In this document: positions 10,825-22,432 of the stretch, piece after piece | Numbering within the stretch: position 1 is the stretch's first letter | Layout of the letters: each line of letters begins with the position of its first letter | From: Lampris incognitus | Lineage: Eukaryota; Chordata; Actinopteri; Lampriformes; Lampridae | DNA: 64,000 nt | Direction: 5' to 3' | NCBI RefSeq assembly: GCF_029633865.1 | Contig: NC_079222.1 | Span: 34,632,348 to 34,696,347, forward strand | Notes under the pieces: model-generated | Database searches by the model: none | What the model saw: only the letters and a program-made list of their open reading frames with translations | Told to the model about the DNA's origin: nothing | Program-made: the position numbers and the translations under genes

Positions 10825-11650
10825 ATCTCAAATTCAAATTCAACTTTATTGTCATGTGTATTTAGAACACAATGACATTCGGGTGCTCTGGCTCTCTCTG
10901 CCTTAGCACAAGAGACACAAGGACAAAGAACCCCCCTCCCTCCTAAAAAAACAAAACAAAAACACAACAGACCTACAAAGACTACATACACATGGATTCA
11001 TACATTATACATATATACTCCAGAGGAGGTTTCTATAAGACAACAGGAGAAGCAGTGCCTCACCAAAAAACAAACAAAAAACATAACACACATTAGAATG
11101 ACTATTTCCTTTGTGTATCAAACAAAAAAAGTGTCATTGTTTAAAAAAAATGTCATCGTTATTGTGCAACACAGCGTCCTCTTCAGGTGACACGGCAGTG
11201 CTCTGCTTCACTAACCCAACGTAAGTGAATTTGAATTGACGTAGCACCTTACACGCTGTTGATTGGACAGTTATGGTTTATGACGCGTTTTAAGGCCCAC
11301 CCAGTAAAGCAGTGCTTCACCCAGTCGTTCCCCGACCTGAAAATGATTGATACCTCATACCAAATTTATTCAGACGCCTCAGAAAATGCAGTCTCTGCTG
11401 GGCCTTCTCGAGGATGCAGTTGGTGACGAGAGACCTTGTGAGGGTGTCTGTGATGTGTAAACCGAGAAATTTAAAACTGTCCGCAATTTCAACAGAAGAC
11501 CCATTGATGGGAACAGGAATGGGGTTTCCTCTGGTCTTTCTAAAGTCAGCAATGATTTCTTTTGTCTTATTGACATTTAGAGACAGGTTGTTGATATGGC
11601 CCCATATGTCTAAACCTTCCACTTCCCTCCTATAGGCCCCTCTCAGCACT
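10825..11650 (-). mobile_element. LINE 3' fragment (Rex1/L2-like reverse transcriptase)
   Basis: A 110-codon minus frame reads NNLSLNVNKTKEIIADFRK, then VEIADSFKFLGLHITDTL and QQRLHFLRRLNKF. This is the region just after the catalytic box in Rex1/L2-type reverse transcriptases. The 3' end at about 10,830 has the CAACTTTATTGTCATGTGTA type tail common to such elements. The stretch 11,000-11,300 between them is unrelated to coding and may hold a second small insertion. Confidence 0.5.
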
Positions 11651-12530
11651 GCATGGTCAACACAATTTTTCTTGCATGGGGGTTTTCAAAGGATTCTAGC
11701 TACCTTTTGGGTGCTGAATCCAAATCTGGCATTAGTTTTTGTCTATCACATCAGGTTTTTGAACTATGAAAAATCATTATTTTTGAGAAAACAGCAATTT
11801 TACACTCCAAGTTAAAATAACGCTGTTGCATTAGAAGATCGATAGATGCAAAAATGATTACAATGAATAAATAAACACTCAGCCTAGCATGAAATTACTT
11901 AGGAAATGAATAGGGGTCATTTTTATCCCCACCGAGATTGCCAGACTAGATGGTCAACTTTTGTAAAGTCCTGAATAAGGAGCACACAGATAGCACAAAA
12001 ACTTGATGCGATAGAGCAAATCTGAGCTCAGATTTGGATTCAGCAGCCCACAGTTAGCCAAAAACAGTTTCCAAAGTCCATGCAAGAAAAAAAAAACAAT
12101 ATTTTTGTAGACCAGTGTAATTAGTCAAATTACTATGGTGTCACCTGTCAATTTAATGATGCAGTTGTTGGCATATTTGGCAACACCGTCACGTTTAAAC
12201 AGACAATAGGGGACCGAAACCTTCGCCCAGAGGTGCACCAGTCCTGATGTAGTGGGCGAGAAAAGTCACTCTTAGTTTCATACATATATTTGTTTCATTT
12301 CAGCAAAAATCCTCCACTTGGTTGTAATTTTCAGAAGTTTGTCGTTTCAAGACAGTGCTTGGCTACAGTGACTTACCACAAACAAAGGAGAATTATGAAG
12401 AGAACAAAATCCACCTTAATACACCTAAGATTCCTGCCTGGTGGTTACCAGTTCACCCACCACCCAAAAGGGCCAGGCTGGGACAATAGTTCAGACCCAG
12501 AATCTTACACCTACCCAGGCCATTTTGTTG
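11650..12530. other. Intergenic, no gene seen
   Basis: AT-rich sequence with no frame above 82 codons and no recognisable motif. Nothing repetitive was obvious by eye. Confidence 0.45.
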
Positions 12531-12532
12531 TA

Positions 12533-13619
12533 CACTGAGTTGCCACTTTATTAGGTGCACCAATCTAGTGGTGTTGTGCCTCCGTTGGCCTCCAGAACAA
12601 CATGAATTCATCTGGGCATGGATTCTACGAGATGCAGGATGTGTTGTGTGGGAATATTGTACCATGCAGAATTGACTGCCTTGTGCAGTTGCTGCAAACT
12701 GGGCAGCTGCACAGTGTTGCTGTGAACAGCCTTTTACCACTTCATCCCAAAGATGCTCGGGGACTGTGCAGGCTAGTGAAGCAAAGAAAACTCGCTGTCA
12801 TGGTCCTGGTACCATTCAGTGACATACGTGCCTTGTGACATGGTGCATTGTCATGCTGGAAGTGTCCACCTGAGTTTGGATAAACTGCCCCCAAGAAGTG
12901 ATGAATTTGGTCAGCAACAACATACAGATACGCCGAGCTGTTCAGATGTTCTTCGGTGGATATCAGTGTGCCAGGAGAACATTTCCCACACCAAATTCTG
13001 GTCCTTCCACCAACATGATACAAAAAGAACCTGGATTTGTCTGACCAGGCAATGGTCAATGGTCCAGTGTTGGTGGCCCTGCGCCCACTGGAGATGAGCT
13101 TGTTCTGACAACATCAGCACCTGACATGATCTTCAGCTGTTGCAGCCCATATGAGACATAGTCCGGTAAGTGGTGTATCCTGAGATGACATTCTGCATAC
13201 CAATATTTAAGTCAGATGTGATTTGTCTGGTTGTGGCTCGTCTGTTAGCTTGCACAATTCTTACCATTCTCTTTTTTGTCCACAGCATTGCTGATCAAAT
13301 CTAGTTTTTTGCTTCCTGCATGATTCTCGGAAACCCCTGAAATAGTTATGTGTGAAAAGTCCAGGATGACAGCCATTTGGGAGGTACCAGAAGCAGCGAG
13401 CACAGCACTAACAATCATATGCCACATTCAAAGTCACTAAAGTCTCTCATATTGCCCATCCCAGTGCTCAGTTGAACATGACCTGATGCTAGAAATACAG
13501 CTCTGCCTGATTTACACCACACACTGCAGCCATGTGACATAGAATGTGATGGAATGTACCATTTGTGTAAAGGAGTGTATGGAGTATGGAGTGTATCTAA
13601 TATACTGACAAAAACTGTG
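12533..13619 (-). mobile_element. Decayed Tc1/mariner transposon
   Basis: The left end CACTGAGTTGCCACTTTATT follows a TA, and a diverged inverted copy closes the element near 13,591-13,619. On the minus strand the transposase shows WSDKSRFFLYHV (first catalytic Asp), VVADQIHHFLGAVYPNSGGH, then FQHDNAPCHKA (second Asp). It is broken into several frames by shifts and stops, so it cannot encode an active enzyme. Length of about 1.1 kb is somewhat short of a full element. Confidence 0.7.
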
Positions 13620-14470
13620 GCAAGACATATCAATGTTCATTCGAGAGAAGCTATTGGACAACTTTGCGTTGTTTTATAAATATATTTTATTTGGTTTTCA
13701 TACTCAGGATAAGAATTTGGGGGGGGGGAGTGCTTTTGTGATTAACTTCATTCTCTTTCTGGCAAGATTTCACAGTTATTGGTGCAAGTTCTCTAAAAGT
13801 ACTCTTCTTTACAATGTTTTTGCAAAGCACTTGGAACGCTACATGGACACAATATCTTCAAGTTACAATAAGAAGGCTGTGAAAACAATGGCTTTATTTA
13901 ATGACTTTTTGTTGTGGGTTATGGGAACAGATTTGATAGCCTAGGTGGGTATAGTCTTAGTTATTTTTCTTTTCTTTACTTATTTTATTTTATCTATTTT
14001 TCACCCCCTGGCATTTCTGTTCTTGATTGTCCTTACAATGTTTGTAAGTTCATATATTAAAAAAAAAAAAGAAGAATTAGCCAATCACAAGTTCGGTCCG
14101 GCCCCCTCTGAAATTGATTGACAGAACGCCTCGTTATGGGGGAAAGAGGCATTTTCAAATAAAAACATGGCTGGGAGGAAAAAAACAAGTCGTTAACCTG
14201 AAAAGCGGAATAAAAGGATAAATCAATGTTAGTGGAAATATGAAGAATGTTCCGAAAATTAAAACATGACACGCAATTTAAAATGTATTATAGCCGTCGC
14301 GTCGCATTATTGAAAAAAACGAGTCGATATTTTACTGGCATGAGTTAAATTTCATTCAGTTATCTCAAAATAGAATTATGTGTTAAAGTAATTATTGCCT
14401 GACTGATTAATTCAAGTATCAATTCGTTTATTTATTTATTTCAATTTGATTACTCTTGACTGTCCATCGG
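13620..14470. other. Intergenic, no gene seen
   Basis: A 103-codon plus frame at 13,633-13,944 has no recognisable motif, is rich in F, L and Y and looks like chance. The rest is AT-rich with poly-A and TTTATT runs. Confidence 0.4.
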
Positions 14471-14769
14471 TGTCAGCCTATGGACAACGAAAACGTCACC
14501 GTGAACGCGACGATATTTTCCCCTCCAAAATAAAAGCCCCAGGCACTCTGGTCGCGCCGTCTGACGAGATCCACTTCCGGTTGACCTGTCGCGACCTGTG
14601 ACCTGTGGGAGTAGGCTAGACGTAAACGTTGCCAGGTAATATGACTTAGGCCTCGCTGAGAAGCTTCCGCGGTAACATATATAGGGTGCGCCTTCTGAAT
14701 TAACAAAGGTTTTTCAATACTTACTTTCAGCAACGTCAATTGTAATTTCTCTTTTTTTTTTTTTGTCAG
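14470..14769 (+). promoter_or_regulatory. Likely promoter and first exon region of the CM1 gene
   Basis: This stretch is richer in CpG than its surroundings and precedes the first recognisable CM1-gene exon. An ATG at 14,480 opens MDNENVT and is followed by a possible gtgaac donor. Joined to the acceptor at 14,769 this stays in phase 0, giving one candidate start. The ATG inside exon 1 (14,851) is the alternative. Neither can be chosen from sequence alone. Confidence 0.35.
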
Positions 14770-16398
14770 TCAAACATCGCCGCCTACCGGTCGTCAAGGA
14801 GACGACCAACCGTCCGGACGTTGCCGGTGGACCGTGTTGCGCCGTTAAATATGAAGAAATTCCGGGAGGTTCGGTTTTTTTTTTTTACTTCCTTATTTAT
14901 TTATTTATTTTTTTTGAGCGCTTATTCTTTCCATTTCGTCACTGCAATCCCATATTCTCAAGGTTTTCCGACGCATGCGTGGTGGGTGTTTGTTTTTCTT
15001 CCTCGCAGGCCATCTCCGGTCTAGAGAGGGACAAACTGGACCTCAAGCTGCGTGTGTTCTTCTGTGAGCAGCGCTCACAACAGCAGCACGAAACGGTAAA
15101 TAGATTCAACGCGTTCGAAGAGCACCGTGTATATTTTCATTAGCTGAGAGCCAACTTGGGGTCCTATTGTTGTTTCTATGGAAGCGGGGCAGGCTAAGCT
15201 AAATGCTAGCCCGTTGGTTCTGTGGCGGTAGGGCAGGCTAAGCTAACCGCTAGCCTACGCAGACCCGGCAGTTGGGCGGTCTGGCGGCGGCCTCGCCTGG
15301 CGTTGACTGTGGGGCGGGGAGGTGTGTCGAGGGTGTGTCTGGCTGGGGGAGCCCGGTGGGCCCAAGGACCACGGCCCCTGCCTGGGGCTGCGCCGAGGAG
15401 GGAGCACCGAGGGCGGTCTGACAGGACGGGGAAGCGGGGCAGGCTGAGCTACCAACTGCTAGCCCACGCAGACCAGCAGTTCCGACAGTCATCCTGGCTG
15501 GTGGCGTTCGTTCCCTTGGACAGTGATTTTTTTTTTGAGTTTGAATATATGTGTTAGTTTAGATACTATATGTGTTAATTAGCATGTGTGTTCTTGAAGT
15601 TCTTGCAGTTTTTAGATATGTGTTTTTGTCTTTGTGTTGCACAGCTGTGGGCTGGAGGAAAGTGTTCCTGAGTCCTATTAAATGATAAAAAACGGGGTTA
15701 CAGTACATTTCTTACAGAATAACTACCGGGAAGCCTTTCTTAATTGCAGAACATTGGACTCAAGGCAGAAGCTGAGACGTTAAGAAAACAAGTGGAGGAG
15801 TTGCAGAGAGACTCCGTGAAAACACTGTGAGCGGAGACTCATGTTAGATATTTTGAAGTCTGGGTAGTTCCATTTAAAGGTTAGTGAAATTTGAGGAGGT
15901 TTAAATGCGCAGGTCACATAATGACATGGATGGTATCTATGTTACGTCATGTAGGGGAGGACAACCTTGTGAAATGGCAGAACTGAGAGAACAAAGTAGT
16001 CTAATTGCACAGCTGCAAACGGTAAATGATTTTTATCTGAAAATACATCTCTCACATGACACTAATGATTGACGGTCAATGCGGGATACTGCAATTTATC
16101 TGTTATTTCCAAATCCAAATTCTTGCTCCTTACTTCAATTCATGAGGCTCTGGAAGTGTCGACCGCTGAAGTGGGGCGTCTAACTGCCCTTCTGGAGCAA
16201 GCACGGGTGCGCATTGAAGAACTCGAGAATGTCATGCAATCTTCACTTGGTGAGGAAGACCCAAACTCCCAGAGTGTGAGTGAAGAGCAGACTTTTGATT
16301 TTCTACACGTGCTTGAAGAGAGAGAAAGGTATGGAACGCCACACAGTCAACATATTATGGATTTCCTCCGAGGTCATCTTTCACACCATCATTGTTTT

Positions 16399-16447
<49 letters not shown>

Positions 16448-19169
16448 CTCTCTCTGTCTCTCTCTCTCTCTCTAATGTAATTTGATGATCAGTTTAATCA
16501 GATTAGTGGAGGAGCTCCAAGAGTCAATTAAATCTCAGGCTGATATCATCAACCAGTTGAGGAACAATCATAATGGACAAGGCAAAGCTGATCAGCCAAC
16601 AAACGACACACTCTGTCAGCCCTTAGCACAGGTCGGTATGCAGTTAGATTGGTTTTGATGTATGGTACAGCAGCTAAGTATGTGTGTCCCTGTATGTGCC
16701 TGGTGTTGTTATTCCAATAAATGTTATTTTAAGGGCCTAAAACCAGACTACACCGGAGAGGAATGGGAAAATGACAAATACCTCGGAGTGTGTAGTTGAG
16801 CATCTAACAGCCTTTTCTCCAAAGCAAATGTTGCAGACAAACTAAAGGGCTTAAATGTTTCAGCCACATTAATGACCTTTGCTTTAGGAGCCCCAGGAGC
16901 TGCTTGAAAGGTCGACTGAGGAGACAGCAGCGAAGGACACCCTCTTGGCTAGTAAAGACTTTACAATACAAAGCCTTGACTGCACCATTCACAATCTTGA
17001 TGCTAAACTGCAAGAAGATAAGCTTTTGCTGGTGCAGGAAACCCAGAAGATGCATTATATAATGGCAAGAATTTCCCTGGCGCTGGTCCTCCGGGCCTCC
17101 AGTGGGCAATCGGTGGTGGCGGGAAGCTGCTCTCCGGCACTGGTCTTCCTGGCCTCTAGGGGAAGGTGGAGCTGCAGTGCACTGGAGGTCATCTGCAGTA
17201 ACCTTTGGCTTGACTTTTGAGCCATTTTAACAGGGAGCCTTTTGGGAAGGCTATGATTTCCTTGTCCAGGAATCTCTTGGAGGCCTTTATGGCTTGAGAA
17301 AACCTGGCACTCACTACAGGCATAGTGGTATGAGCCTGACTGGACCTCTCCAGAGGACAATCCTGGGTCACCCTCCATTATGATGATGCACTGGCCCTGC
17401 AATTGCTGCTCCTGTTCCTCCTGTTTTGGTGCAGCTGGAATAATCTCTGGTACATAGGAGTAAAATACATGTCTGACGCGAACGTGACCCAATTTTGGAA
17501 AGTTCTTGGATGGTTTCCTCCTGTAGCCGAACACAGACTTACGCTGATGGTTTCTGGGAAGTGAATTTACTTTTTTGGCAACGCCTGTGTTGCCCTCTTG
17601 GAGCATTGCTGCTTCCTGCCCACTATGGTCCCCGCCCTCAGCTCCAGCCTCGAGGGATACACTCACATCCTTGATGACTCTACTCTTCTGCTGCTTGATG
17701 CCATGCTTGAATGACACACCACTGGCCCCCTTGACGCGACTATTCCATTATGTTTTTTACACACACTATCAAAAACTATTCTATCAAGTCAAGTTTCTAG
17801 AGAGAAAAGGGTTATGATACTAATTTTGTGTCTGTTTTTGTTCACACTTCATGTTCAAACATGCAGGGTGTTTTTGAAAGTGATGGAAATCTTGTGGCTC
17901 GGTTTGAGCAGTATGGGGATTTAAGTAAAGAATAAGGCACTAGAAAAAAAACTTAAAGGACATTGCTAACTTGCATTAAGGCTTCCATAGGCTTTTCAAG
18001 GGTCGATATTAATGAACAGACCCAAGCATTTCTGCAGCTTAAGTTATGCTAACAACTTGGGTTTGTCAGTGACATCACACTATTTCCCATCTCTGCTGCA
18101 CAACACCAACCCCCATGGAATAAAATACATGATAAGATCATTTGTGATGACATAGAAAAGAAAAGGTCTCAAGTAAGCGCCGATACATTTATTGGTGGGT
18201 CACCCATCATATATGTGCAGAAAAATAATTTATATATAGAAAATATTGTAATTCATTCCACTTTTCATTGCAGTCGAGTCAAGACGTCATAGAGCAACCT
18301 CAGACCTCTGTGAAGGAGGAAAGGGCAGAGCGTCAAATACTTAATGAGGAGTTATCTCGTTACAAAGACACAATGCAAGTAAGCTCTCAACACTTCATAC
18401 TACCAAAATTCACTAAGTACGGCATTTGACTCATCAAGTAAATAGACTGTAATGTTGCAATCTTTTCAAGACACTGGAGGACTTCATGGATGAGACGGTC
18501 AAATTTGACTCACAAATGAGAGAGCTTCAGTATAATCTGGAGAAAATCATGGAGGATGTATCAGAGAAAGAATTTCTTTTGTTAGAGAATGACGTCAAGC
18601 TGGAAGAACAACAAGATGTAATTAATATGCTTAAATGCAAGCTGCAAGAAAATGCTCTAGCTGAACAACTACAGGTAGGCATTTATCATAACTTTGACTT
18701 AAGATATCAGTTGTTTGCCTCAAATAAAGTATAGAAATGTTATATACACATATGTTTAAATCACCCAGAAGGACGGACGTACGAGAGCAGCAATACTTGC
18801 CAGCAGATGGCAGTATTGCAACCCCAAATGAAGGACTTCGGAGGTTTTAGGAGATTGTCTCCCATTGCAGTACTCAAATCTGGAGACGTATGATACAAAA
18901 TGATATGTGCAGATGATGTGGGTTTACTATAGCCATTCAGCTGCAATAGTGATAATTTGTAAACATTATACTACAAATAATATGGGCTGTATTGGCTCAA
19001 TAGAGCAAGACAAATAATTACTGTTTTTGGCTGCAAGAATAAAGAGATTAATCAATTTCAGACTTCTCTATACTAGATTCACTTTAATGCTCCTGCCAAA
19101 GAACCACTTCCAACAAGTTTACAAGCACCCATCTATTTAGGGTGATTATATTGAACACGTGTGTGTGCG

Positions 19170-19261
<92 letters not shown>

Positions 19262-20482
19262 AGAGAACCGGTAGAGACCCAGGGGCTCAGACAGAACTCC
19301 TCTCTTTTCCGTATGACAGCCTCCTGTCAAATATCCAAGTGGCCGCTAAAGTAAGTTGAACAGGTAATAATGAAAACATTAATAGTAACAAGATAATGAT
19401 AAAGGGTTATATCCTTTGATCTAGTTGAATGTTTAACATATTCACAATTTTGTAATTCAGTGTTTTGAGCAAGTAGTGCTGGAGGTTGATTACTGGTTTT
19501 GCTGTAAGTAAAAAACAGAATGTGTAAGTATTTGAATGATTTAGTCTATTAAACAGTTACTTTACCTCAAATACTGTTCAGTCAGTGAAAAATCTCAAGA
19601 GTTGGTAAACTAAGAGAAACCCCCCTACGTGCTGTGCAGCGCCCGGCGACCAGCATTTTATTCAGCATACAATATGTTAATGTTTTTGTCCATGTCTGTG
19701 TCTGAGTTTGTGTATTAATTTGATGGCTGGGAGAGCTGGTGCTGGATCGGCTGGGAGAGCTTGGTCTGCTGCATCCTGTGTGCCCGGGGACCACGGGTCT
19801 GCCTGGAGCTGCACCTGAAAAAGAAACGCTGAGGGCAGTCTGACAGGACGCAGAAGCGGGGCAGGCTAAGCTAACTGTAAGCCCATGCAGACCGACAGTT
19901 CCGATAACGCCAAGGGTGGTCTGACGGTCTTTCTGGCGTCATCGTGCGGGGGGCGGGGAGGTATGTCAATGGTGTCCGGCTGGGAGAGGTGGCATTGGAT
20001 CAGCTGGGAGAGCTTGGTCTGCTGCGTCCTGTGGGCCCAGGGACCACGGCCCTTCCTGGAGCTGCGCCCAAAGAGGAAACACCGAGGACAGTCTGACAGG
20101 ATGCGGAAGCGGGGCAGGCTAAGTTAACTGCTAGCTCATGTAGACTGGCAGTTCTCATAACACCGAGGGTGGTCTGGTGGCGGCCTCGCCTAGCATTGAC
20201 TGTGTTTTTGGTGTTGTTGTGTGGAGTATGAGGAGGTGTGTCAGTGGTATCTGGCTTGGAGAGGTGGCATTGGATCGGCTGGGAGAGCTTGGTCTGCTGC
20301 GTCCTGTGGGCCCAGGGACCATGGCCCTTCCTGGAGCTGCGCCCGAAGAGGAAACACCGAGGACTGTCTGACAGGATGCAGAAGCGGGGTAGACTAAGCT
20401 AACTGCTAGCCCATGCAGACCGGCAATTCCGATAGTCATCCTGGCATTCGCTGTCTTGGACAGTGAATTATTTTTTTCTTTG

Positions 20483-20571
<89 letters not shown>

Positions 20572-22432
20572 GATATATGTGTTTTGTAGTTTGGATATGT
20601 GTTTTTGTCTTTGTGTTGCACTGCTGTGGGCTGGGGGAAACAATATTTCGTTTCATTTCATGTGCACAGGTGCATGAAATGAAACGACAAATAAATGTTC
20701 CTGATTCCTGATTTAAAATGAAAAATGAAACTGCTATTCTCTTGCATAGGCATAAACGGGATCTCCCACCATAATCACAAATGCAAGAGCAGTTGAACAT
20801 TTGTTCAGTGGTGTATTATTTTTTTTAAATGGTGAAGAAATTCTGCTTCTTCGACTGATCAAAATTAGATCCTGATTTTGAAACTTCTTCTAAAAATACT
20901 CCCAAACTAAACTAATTGTATACAAGACAATTCAGTAACAAATTCCAAGTGATGCAGTCTGTTTGGTGACGGAGTAAAATATTAGTTGCTTAATCTCTAA
21001 CCAAGACACGTGCTGTTTTGCTCGTATATTTGACGACTGAAACAATGAAAGCAACAGAAGCTTCATACGATTGAGGAGAACTTCTTCTTGTCTGATGCAG
21101 GTCCTGGAGTCTCTGATGGAGGAGTTGGACCAAAGTGTTTGCCTTTTGAACATTGCTGTTAGACAGCTGGCACAAGCTGAAGAAGTCCTTTGTAAATATC
21201 ACACTCATGTAATCCAAGATAAAGAGTCTGTGATACCACAACCACATCAACAGATCAACCAAAATGCTGTCCAGATAGAGGTAGGATGACCCTCCATCTG
21301 TTCCTTTTTATTTATCGACGTTATATGTGTGCACTGATTTTGCAGCACTGTCGGTCATATTTAACAGATGCACAACATATTTTTCCCCCCAATTGTACCT
21401 GGCCAATTACCCCACTCTTCGTCATACGTCCAAAATCTGATTGGCCATCTCAAACTTAATCTCTGAGCCCAAGTTGGTTCAAACATTTACACATTCCAGA
21501 AATGTGCCATCCCATTGTGACCACCCCAATAAAACTAATCAGCTGCTATTGAACACATAGTTTTAGTCAGGTGTTTACAAGATACTGGTTATTATGTTGG
21601 CGGAACGCTGGCGCAGTGGTTAGCATGGTCAACTCACTGCAAGACGGTCCTGGGTTCGAATCCCGGGGTAGTCCAACCTTGGGGGTCATCCCGGGTCGTC
21701 CTCTATGTGGAGTTTGCATGTTCTCCCCGTGTCTGCGTGGGTTTCCTCCGGGTGCTCCAGTTCCCTCCCACAGTCCAATGACATGTAGGTCAGGTGAATC
21801 GGTCATACTAAATTGTCCCTAGGTGTGAATGTGTCGGCCCTGTGATGGACTGGCGGTCTGTCCAGGGTGTTTCCCTGCCTGCCGTCAAATGACTGCTGGG
21901 ATAGGCTCCAGCATCCCACGACCCCAGTTGGGATAAGCAGCTTGGATGGATGGTGAGTGTGTTGATAGTGTTTATAAAGCCTCTTGGCCTTTTGTCCAAA
22001 CTGGTCTATCCTGTTTCATTCAGACGAATCAAGACTTTACTGACCAGCTGTTTGCACTTGCCAAGGTCGACCGACACGTAACCAAAGATCACTGTGCGAG
22101 CATCGATCAGGCCAAGCAAATAATGCTCCTTCTCACGTTTCCATTCAGAATAGTGTTTTGTCCAATACTGTTGGCACAGTATTGGACAGTACTGTGCCAA
22201 CATGGTATCTTCTGTGAATGAGTGTGTTGTGAGTTGAAGGGCAATGATTTATAATATTTGCTGTAATAATACAAAAAAGTCACTTTTAATTTCTAATGTG
22301 GCCATACGTTTACAGGACTCAAACACAGACAGCCTGATATCGAGCAAGAAAACTGCCATCAAGACACTGAAAATGCTGCAACACAGGAACAAGAGGACAA
22401 TTAATATGCTCTTAAACATATGCAGAGAGTGA
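14770..22432 (+). CDS. CM1-domain coiled-coil protein, CDK5RAP2/myomegalin-like
   Basis: Exons by splice signals and phase: 14,770-14,868; 15,009-15,095; 15,750-15,826; 15,955-16,021; 16,147-16,328; 16,502-16,631; 16,888-17,064; 18,274-18,378; 18,471-18,674; 19,264-19,350; 21,101-21,280; 22,024-22,065 (weak donor); 22,316-22,432. Together they give about 517 aa. Exons 1-3 read NMKKFRE, AISGLERDKLDLKLRVFFCE and NIGLKAEAETLRKQVEELQR. This follows the centrosomin motif 1 of CDK5RAP2 and myomegalin residue by residue, including N-M-K-x-F, L-x-L-K-L-R-(V/I)-(F/Y)-F and N-I-x-L-K-x-E. In that family CM1 binds gamma-tubulin complexes. The rest is E/Q/L-rich coiled coil (EVGRLTALLEQARVRIEELE; MRELQYNLEKIMEDVSEKE). 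CDK5RAP2 and myomegalin are several times longer, and no CM2 motif is visible, so this is a short paralogue or a remnant. Odd points: a GC donor after exon 7, a repeat-rich 5' end, and an unclear last exon. Centrosomal function is inferred. Confidence 0.7.
15181..15520. repeat. ~250-bp tandem repeat, 1.4 copies
   Basis: GAAGCGGGGCAGGCTAAG at 15,181 recurs at 15,431 (GAAGCGGGGCAGGCTGAG), and the text that follows repeats too. The same unit forms a longer array at 19,690-20,460. It sits in CM1-gene intron 2 and creates a spurious 111-codon frame. A shared 3' part (TGTGTTTTTGTCTTTGTGTT, 15,620-15,690) again matches the tail of the second array. Confidence 0.65.
16401..16474. repeat. (CT)n microsatellite
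   Basis: An almost pure CT run broken by a few TG units lies in CM1-gene intron 5, about 30 bp before the next acceptor. It may act as an extended polypyrimidine tract. Confidence 0.85.
17055..17717 (-). other. 220-codon antisense open frame in a CM1-gene intron
   Basis: An uninterrupted minus frame fills most of the intron between exons 7 and 8. It includes FGYRRKPSKNFPKLGHVRVR and HVFYSYVPEIIPAAPKQEEQ, and a duplicated tail (LPLEARKTSAGEQL and CPLEARRTSARE). It is basic and Q/E/S-rich. I do not recognise it. It could be a transposon or retrocopy fragment. The composition is more GC-rich than the neighbouring intron, which favours an insertion. Confidence 0.35.
19159..19258. repeat. (GT)n microsatellite
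   Basis: About 50 GT units lie directly before the acceptor TTACAG of the 19,264 exon of the CM1 gene, replacing the usual polypyrimidine tract. Confidence 0.9.
19690..20460. repeat. ~255-275-bp tandem repeat array
   Basis: The marker GAAGCGGGGCAGGCTAAG (last copy GAAGCGGGGTAGACTAAG) occurs at 19,853, 20,106 and 20,381, with the phrase GGCATTGGATC(A/G)GCTGGG once per unit. About three units, the outer ones partial. It is the same family as 15,181-15,520 and is followed by (TA)n and a retroposon-like tail. It lies in CM1-gene intron 10. Confidence 0.7.
20486..20567. repeat. (TA)n microsatellite
   Basis: About 40 TA units follow the 255-bp array and precede a LINE-like tail. Confidence 0.95.
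20575..20715 (+). mobile_element. Retroposon 3' tail
   Basis: TGTGTTTTTGTCTTTGTGTT, then TGTGGGCTGG and AATAAATGTTCCTGATTCCT resemble the end of a fish LINE/SINE. A shorter version follows the array at 15,520, so array plus tail may be one retroelement family with an internally repeated body. Confidence 0.4.
21597..21950 (+). mobile_element. tRNA-derived SINE (family A)
   Basis: The head carries pol III box-like text, TGGTTAGCATGGTC and GGGTTCGAATCC. It is followed by the body common in teleost genomes (GCATGTTCTCCCCGTGTCTG; CCAATGACATGTAGGTCAGG) and ends in a GGATGGATGG tail. Inserted in CM1-gene intron 11. Confidence 0.7.
22170..22201. other. Perfect 12-bp stem inverted repeat
   Basis: GTTGGCACAGTA and TACTGTGCCAAC are separated by 8 bases. 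It lies in the last intron of the CM1 gene and overlaps a second partial palindrome (CCAATACTG/CAGTATTGG). Possibly a small insertion footprint; no function assigned. Confidence 0.5.

Noticed and set aside
15222-15557. 111-codon frame and its antisense shadows
   Set aside because: It lies within the 250-bp tandem repeat inside an intron; the GC-rich repeat simply lacks stops.
17865-17938. Possible extra CM1-gene exon after ATGCAG (GVFESDGNLVARFEQYGDLS)
   Set aside because: The frame ends at a stop without a good donor, and exons 7 and 8 already join in phase without it. It is kept only as a possible alternative last exon.
19133-19359. (CV)n and (TH)n frames at the GT repeat
   Set aside because: They come from the dinucleotide repeat. 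Only the 87-bp exon after it fits the CM1 gene.
21640-21665. tRNA gene suggested by the GGTTCGAATCC B box (also in the other SINEs)
   Set aside because: The sequence continues into the known SINE body and cannot form a full cloverleaf; these are SINE heads.
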